Below, in pieces: positions 61,540-64,000 of a DNA stretch of 64,000 bases. Numbering within the stretch: position 1 is the first letter of the stretch; every line of letters begins with the position of its first letter. The DNA is from Euglena gracilis (taxonomy: Eukaryota > Euglenida > Euglenophyceae > Euglenales). Below the pieces are notes generated by a model. It was not told where the DNA came from. It searched no databases and saw only the letters and a program-made list of their open reading frames with translations. The DNA lies in NCBI GenBank assembly GCA_039621445.1, contig CP154954.1, forward strand, positions 25,742,954 through 25,806,953. The letters run 5' to 3'. Position numbers and translations under genes: made by a program.

Positions 61540-61925
61540 CCACCCCCTTGGGGGTGGGTGGATTTTCGAGAGTGGGTGGGCGAGTTGGGGCCAGGCCATA
61601 AGGGGGGGGGGGGGGGGGGGGGGGGGGTGCCTGCCTGGGCAGGCACTCCAAGGTTTCCCAAATCCGACCCCCCGGGGGGGGGGGGTAGGGCACACGGCCA
61701 AAAGTGCCCTAGCACAACCCCGGCGCCAAAGGCGCCGGGGAGCCAAAAATGGCCTATTTTCAAAGGAATGTGCCTGGGCACAGGCCGAAATCCGACCCCC
61801 CCCCGGGGGGGTAGTACCTGCCTGGGCAGGCACTCACAGGCACTCCGGACCCCCCCCCCCCGGGGTTGGTAAAAAAACAGCCTGGTTGGGGCCTCTGGAC
61901 CTCCCCCCCGGGGGGGGTGCGCCAT
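61540..61925. mobile_element. foldback elements in intron (TGCCTGGGCAGGCACT)
   Basis: CCTGCCTGGGCAGGCACTC occurs at 61628 and 61817 with G/C runs. CGGCGCC-AAA-GGCGCCGGGG at 61722 is central. TGTGCCTGGGCACAGG lies near 61770. Likely one element or two nested ones with no gene. Confidence 0.5.
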
Positions 61926-62304
61926 GGGTCAGATTTTGGCCAAAGGCTGGGCTGGAATTTCAGCGGGTGTTTGCATCCTTCTTGTCAACTCCAGAAAATA
62001 TCGGAAAACTTCGCACATTTTTTTGGAAAAGAAATGTTCAATTTTTTTTTGGAAAAAGAAATGTTCAAGCCCCTGAACGTTGGGGTAAACCCCACATATA
62101 GACCACCACGGTATTATTTTCAGCAGTTTTTCAAAGAACCTCAGGGAGAGGGGGTTCCACATTTGGGGTGGGTTCAACATTAGACCATTAATTTCCCTTG
62201 CTTTCGACCGTATGTGTGTGACGTGGATGTTTTCATTTGATCCAATTTGGAACCAGTGTAAAATATGTCAGGAACACCTTCTTTCCGAATTGTGTCAAAG
62301 AAAC

Positions 62305-62339
<35 letters not shown>

Positions 62340-62880
62340 TAAATGGTCTCAACCTCAAAATCTGGTGCTGTTTTGGGTACCTTTCTGTAACTCCGATTTG
62401 GAAAAGGACAATCGTTTGCAACCAGCAAACGATGCAATGCAATTTGTCTGAGCTGGGGTGTTATTTTGCGACCAAATATAGGACCCCCTTTGCATCGCTG
62501 TCTCTGTTTCGGCTCCCGCCTCTGTTGGGATCCCTGTTGTTGGGGAGGAGTGCTTCATTAGGGGCTTGTGAAGGGAATGCAATGAAGGGAGCGTGCGAAT
62601 GCAATGCTGGAGAATTGCTGGCAGCTGGCTGGAATCCCCAACTAGGCCCCTGTAGGTCCCTTGTGGACTTAGGCAGTGCGGCCGGGTCGGACTTACCCCG
62701 GGTGCACCCAGCCCCGGGGGGCGGGGGATCCAGTGGGCCCAACCAATGGGGTTACCCAGGCGGTATTCACTCGGTGACCTCTGGGCCCCAACCCACCCCC
62801 CGCTTTTTTCCAAGACCCACCACCAACCCACCCCCCTCCCTCCAGGGTCATCCTCCCCCCCACCCACCTCCACTCGCCGC
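61926..62880. other. intron, no exon recognised
   Basis: Includes (GT)n at 62308-62338 and a run of GAAATGTTCAA..TTTTTTTGGAAAA repeats near 62032-62070. A 308-codon + frame (62237-63163) crosses the (GT)n and the intron into the next exon. Confidence 0.35.
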
Positions 62881-62882
62881 AG

Positions 62883-62998
62883 CCATCGACGACCAGGCCT
62901 ACTTCCAGAACCGCCGATCGCGGACGGTGTTGCTGACCCGCTGCCCGCAGAACACCACGCCCAGGCCCCCGCCCGGCTTTGGGGCACCGGATGTGACG
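62883..62998 (+). CDS. gene C or D exon: RTVLLTRCP module
   Basis: Acceptor CACTCGCCGCAG. Entry in phase 1 gives AIDDQAYFQNRRSRTVLLTR CPQNTTPRPPPGFGAPDVT, with exit in phase 0. The end ACG|GCAAGT would be a GC donor. RRSRTVLLTRCPQNTTPRP parallels KRARTVVLYNCPPSATPRP at 58909, so either one protein holds two such modules or two tandem paralogous genes lie here. Similarity to the RTVLVxxIP element of CSC1/OSCA/TMEM63 proteins is suggestive only. Confidence 0.65.
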
Positions 62999-62999
62999 G

Positions 63000-63870
63000 C
63001 AAGTTGTGTTGGCACCGGTGGCCGCCGGGCTGGCCCCGTTTCTCCGCGGCAGCCCATACCGCCCTCTCTGCCATATTTTCATGTCACTGCTTTTTGTTTA
63101 TCCCCCTGTTTGCTTTTTTTGGGTTTTTTTGCCAGATCCCTCCCTGGGGGACAAGGAGCCTGAGTGGGGTTTCCGGGGAAAGTAAGTTAATGAACGTGTT
63201 TTTTTTGTCCATTTGCCCCATGCCAACCTGGGGGGAACCCCCTGATCGGCCCTAAAAGGACGCCTGCATCAGAATCAGGTACAGGGAATTTATTAAAGCT
63301 GGACCCTGGGAGCGGGGGAGGGCGAGGGGACACCAGACCCCCCCCAGGTCATGCCGGGAGGGTACCCCCACCAAATGGGGTGGGACTTTTTCACTGCGAA
63401 ACGCCGAAAAAAAATGGAACCCCCAAAGTGGATCGCCAAAAGTGGGTCCCCTAAACCCCCCCAAAATAAGGCCCCGGTCCATTTCATGGGTCGGTTGCTG
63501 GAAAGCCCGGGGGGGGGGGTCTTATTCTTGGGAGGGGGGTCCATTTTATGGGTTTTCGCTCGGAACGTCCAGAGGGGGGGGGGAACATAATGGGGGAACC
63601 CCCAGTCGGTTTCCAGTTTGAGAGCCAAATGACCGTTTCTCATAGGACCAGGTGGCCACAACCAGGGGTACCCACATTTGGGGTCCCAGAGCACCCATCC
63701 AGATTCATTCAAATTTTGCGGGTTTTATTATATCCGCATGTTTTTCACAGCCGTAGACACTAATCCGGCCGGCACACTCGGTCTTATTTTGGGGGGCCCC
63801 ACCCCTCCCCCTCCCCCAGAATGCCCCTGCCCTTGTTTCCCCGGGGGGGGGGGGGTGGCGGCGCCTGCCG
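63000..63870. other. intron with small inverted repeats
   Basis: GGGGAACCCCC, GGTCCCC and CCATTTTATGGG / CCATTTCATGGG repeats between 63230 and 63600. G and C runs near 63510, 63570 and 63845. No exon recognised. Confidence 0.35.
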
Positions 63871-63879
63871 GCATGGGAG

Positions 63880-64000
63880 GCGCTGCGGGGGCACTTCCCG
63901 GACGCGGTCCAGACCGTCCCATTGCTGCATGTGGCTGACTCGGTGGCTGACACCGAGTCAGCCACTGAGTCAGAGGTGGCTGACTCGGTGTCCGGGGCAG
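63880..64000 (+). CDS. gene C or D exon, runs off the window
   Basis: After CGGCATGGGAG, phase 0 (matching the previous exon) gives ALRGHFPDAVQTVPLLHVAD, then SVADTESATESEVADSVSG to the window end. LRxHFxxAVxxVxLxxxAD after an RTVLL..CP exon is the order expected in CSC1/OSCA/TMEM63-like proteins (motif, then LRxxFxxxxP, then V.L..D). The GAC/TCG-rich tail (GTGGCTGACTCGGTG repeated) is a short DNA repeat. Confidence 0.5.

Overview
This is nuclear DNA from a eukaryote. Coding sequence is sparse and broken into short exons with GT..AG borders (perhaps one GC..AG), and introns run to hundreds or thousands of bases. There is a large array of degenerate CCCTAA (TTAGGG-type) repeats, many terminal-inverted-repeat (TIR) DNA elements, a tRNA-like SINE and very abundant microsatellites. 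No bacterial operons, rRNA, convincing tRNA or CRISPR were seen. The lineage cannot be fixed from this window. A divergent Rab4-like GTPase with an unusual insertion, together with TTAGGG-type repeats, would suit a large-genome protist or alga, but that is inference.

Layout. About 1-29 kb is a repeat compartment: tandem duplications, foldback and TIR elements (some nested, two with clear 8-bp target duplications), near-perfect palindromes, broken transposase genes (hAT-type near 2.3 kb, DDE/Harbinger-like near 7.5-7.9 kb) and a 4.5-kb inverted-repeat-bounded block (18.8-23.3 kb) that carries the telomere-like array. A weakly conserved open reading frame family (LEF..LCQ and FFVAW.GW motifs) occurs just inside the inverted repeats of two different elements (4.0 kb and 27.3 kb), with a possible third fragment at 10.07 kb.

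About 30-64 kb is a gene compartment on the + strand. (1) Candidate exons at 30-39.5 kb belong to one or more unrecognised genes; the best are at 35.77, 36.81 and 38.36 kb. (2) A Rab4-like small GTPase gene has exons from 42.59 to at least 50.62 kb carrying the P-loop, switch I, WDTAGQE, NKxD and ETSA motifs. (3) An unrecognised membrane-protein gene starts at 54.98 kb, followed by phase-compatible exons at 55.64, 57.61 and 58.91 kb, and by further exons at 60.26, 60.48, 61.26, 62.88 and 63.88 kb that may belong to the same gene or to a second, related one running off the window.

The introns contain the same foldback element types as the left half. They also hold long GT/CA, CT, AT and GTGC/CACG microsatellites, several of which begin within tens of bases of the 5' splice site. 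Long G or C runs occur throughout and make exact lengths and some reading frames uncertain.
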